From: Hymenobacter tibetensis
Lineage (GTDB): Bacteria; Bacteroidota; Bacteroidia; Cytophagales; Hymenobacteraceae
Direction: 5' to 3'
Assembly: GCF_022827545.1 (NCBI RefSeq)
Contig: NZ_CP094669.1
Location: 4,581,001-4,645,000 of the forward strand
DNA: 64,000 nucleotides
Below, in pieces: positions 62,695 through 64,000 of this stretch; positions within the stretch are counted from its first letter, which is position 1, and each line of letters opens with the position of its first letter. The position numbers and the translations under genes were made by a program. Below the pieces are notes generated by a model, which saw nothing but the letters and a program-made list of their open reading frames with translations, had not been told where the DNA came from and did not search any database.

Positions 62695-63600
62695 ATGACT
62701 TCAACCTTCACTCGTTGGTATCTGGCTACCGGACTGGCCAGTGCATTACTGCTTGCCCCTGGCAGCACCCACGCGCAGGACTTGCTCAATCAACTGGAAA
62801 GCACGCCCACTGATAGCCTGCGCCGCGAATACGTAACGGCCACGTTTAAAGGCACACGCATCGTCAATGGCCATTCCATTGAGACGCCCGGCCGGGGCAG
62901 TATGCTGTTTCTGATTTCGCACCGCTTTGGTACCCTCAACAGCGGAGCTTACGAGTTCTTCGGCCTCGACCAAGCCACCATCCGCCTAGGCTTGGAGTAC
63001 GGCCTGACAGACAGGCTGGCGGTAGGCGTAGGACGCAGTTCCCTGGAAAAGACCTATGACGGATTCGTGAAGTATAAGGTCTTGCGCCAGAGCAGCGGCC
63101 CCCGTCCTCTACCTGTCTCGGTAACGCTCCTGGCTACTTCCGCCGTTAGCACGCTGAAGTTTCAACCGCAGCCGGAGCGCTCCACTACCTCGCGCTTCAC
63201 CTACACGTACCAGGCATTGCTCGCCCGCAAATTCAGCTCAAACCTGTCGGTACAACTCATGCCCACGCTCGTGCACCGCAACTACGTGGCCCTGCGCCGC
63301 GACCAGAACGATGTGTATGCCCTTGGCGCCGCAGCCCGGCAGAAACTAACCAAACGTGTAGCCCTTACGGCGGAGTACTACTATGTGCTGCCCGGCAACA
63401 CGGCCGATGACTACCGTAATTCTCTCGCTCTTGGATTTGATATTGAAACTGGCGGCCACGTGTTTCAGCTGCACTTCACCAACTCGCAGGGCATGATTGA
63501 AAAATTCTTCATCCCACAAACGACCGGAAATTTCTTTGACGGTGACATTTATTTTGGTTTCAACATTTCTCGCGCCTTCCAATTGAGTAATCGGGAATAA
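62695..63600 (+). CDS. DUF5777-family beta-barrel outer membrane protein
   Basis: A 301-aa exported protein, signal peptide about 1-28 (SALLLAPGSTHAQ), then an all-beta body with transmembrane-type strands and aromatic girdles (GSMLFLISHRFGTLNSGAYEFFGLDQATIRLGLEYGLTDRLAVGVGRSS, about 68-116; ALTAEYYYVLPGN). The DUF5777 assignment rests on the LFLISHRFGTLNSG opening and the GGHVFQLHFTNSQGMIEKFFIPQT end. It lies 11 bp after the YceI gene and likely forms its outer-membrane partner. Ends at a long hairpin. The DUF has no known function. Confidence 0.8.
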   Translation: MTSTFTRWYLATGLASALLLAPGSTHAQDLLNQLESTPTDSLRREYVTATFKGTRIVNGHSIETPGRGSMLFLISHRFGTLNSGAYEFFGLDQATIRLGLEYGLTDRLAVGVGRSSLEKTYDGFVKYKVLRQSSGPRPLPVSVTLLATSAVSTLKFQPQPERSTTSRFTYTYQALLARKFSSNLSVQLMPTLVHRNYVALRRDQNDVYALGAAARQKLTKRVALTAEYYYVLPGNTADDYRNSLALGFDIETGGHVFQLHFTNSQGMIEKFFIPQTTGNFFDGDIYFGFNISRAFQLSNRE

Positions 63601-63610
63601 ATAAAACAAC

Positions 63611-63677
63611 ATGAAGGATCCGGCGCAGTTTGCTGGCAACCGTAATAGGTGCCAGCAAACTGCGCCGGATCTTTCAT
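63611..63677. terminator. 28-bp-stem hairpin between DUF5777 and acyltransferase genes
   Basis: Arms 63611-63638 and 63650-63677 pair with a single G-T wobble; loop 11 nt. It lies between convergent genes and is far longer than a normal intrinsic terminator. Confidence 0.8.
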
Positions 63678-63696
63678 TTTCTGCGAAACAAGAATA

Positions 63697-64000
63697 TTAT
63701 TTTCGGTCTCCTATCTTTTTGGCTGGCACCCCCGCCCATATTTCATTGGGCGCTATTGATTTTGTTACCACCGCGCCTGCTGCAACAATAGCTCCGTCGC
63801 CTATCGTAACGCCCTTGAGTACTACGGCATTCACACCAATCCACACGTTGTTTCCGATAGTAATTGCAGCGTCAGTACTAGGCTGCGTTCTCATGAGTGA
63901 GGAAAGCTCAGTACCGTGGTTGTGGTCGATGAATCTACTCCCAGAGGCTATCAACGCATCATTACCGATGGTAATACCCGTATTGATATTGAACTCGCAC
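63697..64000 (-). CDS. Hexapeptide-repeat acyltransferase, N-terminus outside the window
   Basis: The last ~101 codons of a gene that enters from the right edge. Reading the minus strand from 63999 gives EFNINTGITIGNDALIASGSRFIDHNHG and then IGNNVWIGVNAVVLKGVTIGDGAIVAAGAVVTKSIAPNEIWAGVPAKKIGDRK: repeated (L/I/V)GxxxxI hexapeptides of a left-handed beta-helix, the catalytic His in DHNHG, and the classical C-terminal AGxPAK end. O- or N-acetyltransferases of this type decorate surface polysaccharides. The visible TTG near 63954 is not a start; the reading frame continues to the edge. Confidence 0.85.
   Translation of the reverse strand, partial: CEFNINTGITIGNDALIASGSRFIDHNHGTELSSLMRTQPSTDAAITIGNNVWIGVNAVVLKGVTIGDGAIVAAGAVVTKSIAPNEIWAGVPAKKIGDRK

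Overview
The window looks like a chromosomal segment of a Bacteroidota bacterium, most likely a Cytophagales member close to Hymenobacter. Evidence: the gliding lipoprotein gldH, C-terminal type IX secretion (T9SS) sorting domains on two secreted proteins, a PorE-like TPR/propeller/OmpA protein, Bacteroidota-type promoters (TAnnTTTG -7 elements), a GWxTD protein, a GT117/DUF2723 membrane glycosyltransferase, and few Shine-Dalgarno sequences. I see no rRNA, tRNA, CRISPR array, insertion sequence or prophage. Most of the window is ordinary, well-packed core genome.

Layout. 1-10.8 kb: cspA, the ricT-like/gldH pair, an M57 metalloprotease lipoprotein, an S8 protease with T9SS tail, a zinc alcohol dehydrogenase, and the operon LUD protein-lpxH-secreted propeller. 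11-17 kb: a TPR protein lying between the LUD gene and ftsH-rsfS, divergent birA, and a secreted cupredoxin. 17-30 kb: the GT117/DUF2723 protein, GWxTD protein-rlmB, manC, kdsD divergent from recQ, an M3 peptidase and a bacilliredoxin. 30-39.4 kb: small hypothetical, TPR lipid-free secreted protein, PorE-like protein, a giant hybrid histidine kinase with its LytTR regulator, and a PKD protein. 39.4-46.5 kb: the accessory-looking part, with an unknown 510-aa helical protein, a 265-aa protein made of 17 near-identical DHGNGGWSG units, a dipeptide-type ABC importer without ATPases and a tiny hydrophobic protein. 46.7-55.3 kb: rmlD-like SDR, cyclophilin, GNAT, hemC, holB, a GlmU-like protein, rpmE (type B L31), a small secreted protein, rdgB and udk. 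55.7-64 kb: secDF, an ECF sigma factor overlapping a trans-envelope barrel protein, a haem lipoprotein-YceI-DUF5777 cluster, and the 3' part of a hexapeptide acyltransferase that runs off the right edge.

The most unusual object is the tandem-repeat protein at 41328-42125: the 9-residue unit is invariant in 16 of 17 copies while its codons vary, and the gene carries a recent internal 227-bp duplication. Second are very long, nearly perfect hairpins (up to a 35-bp stem) placed mostly between convergent genes, and third a predicted protein that joins a cytoplasmic/inner-membrane anti-sigma-like head to an outer-membrane barrel. Start codons were chosen by hand; several genes appear to use GTG or TTG.
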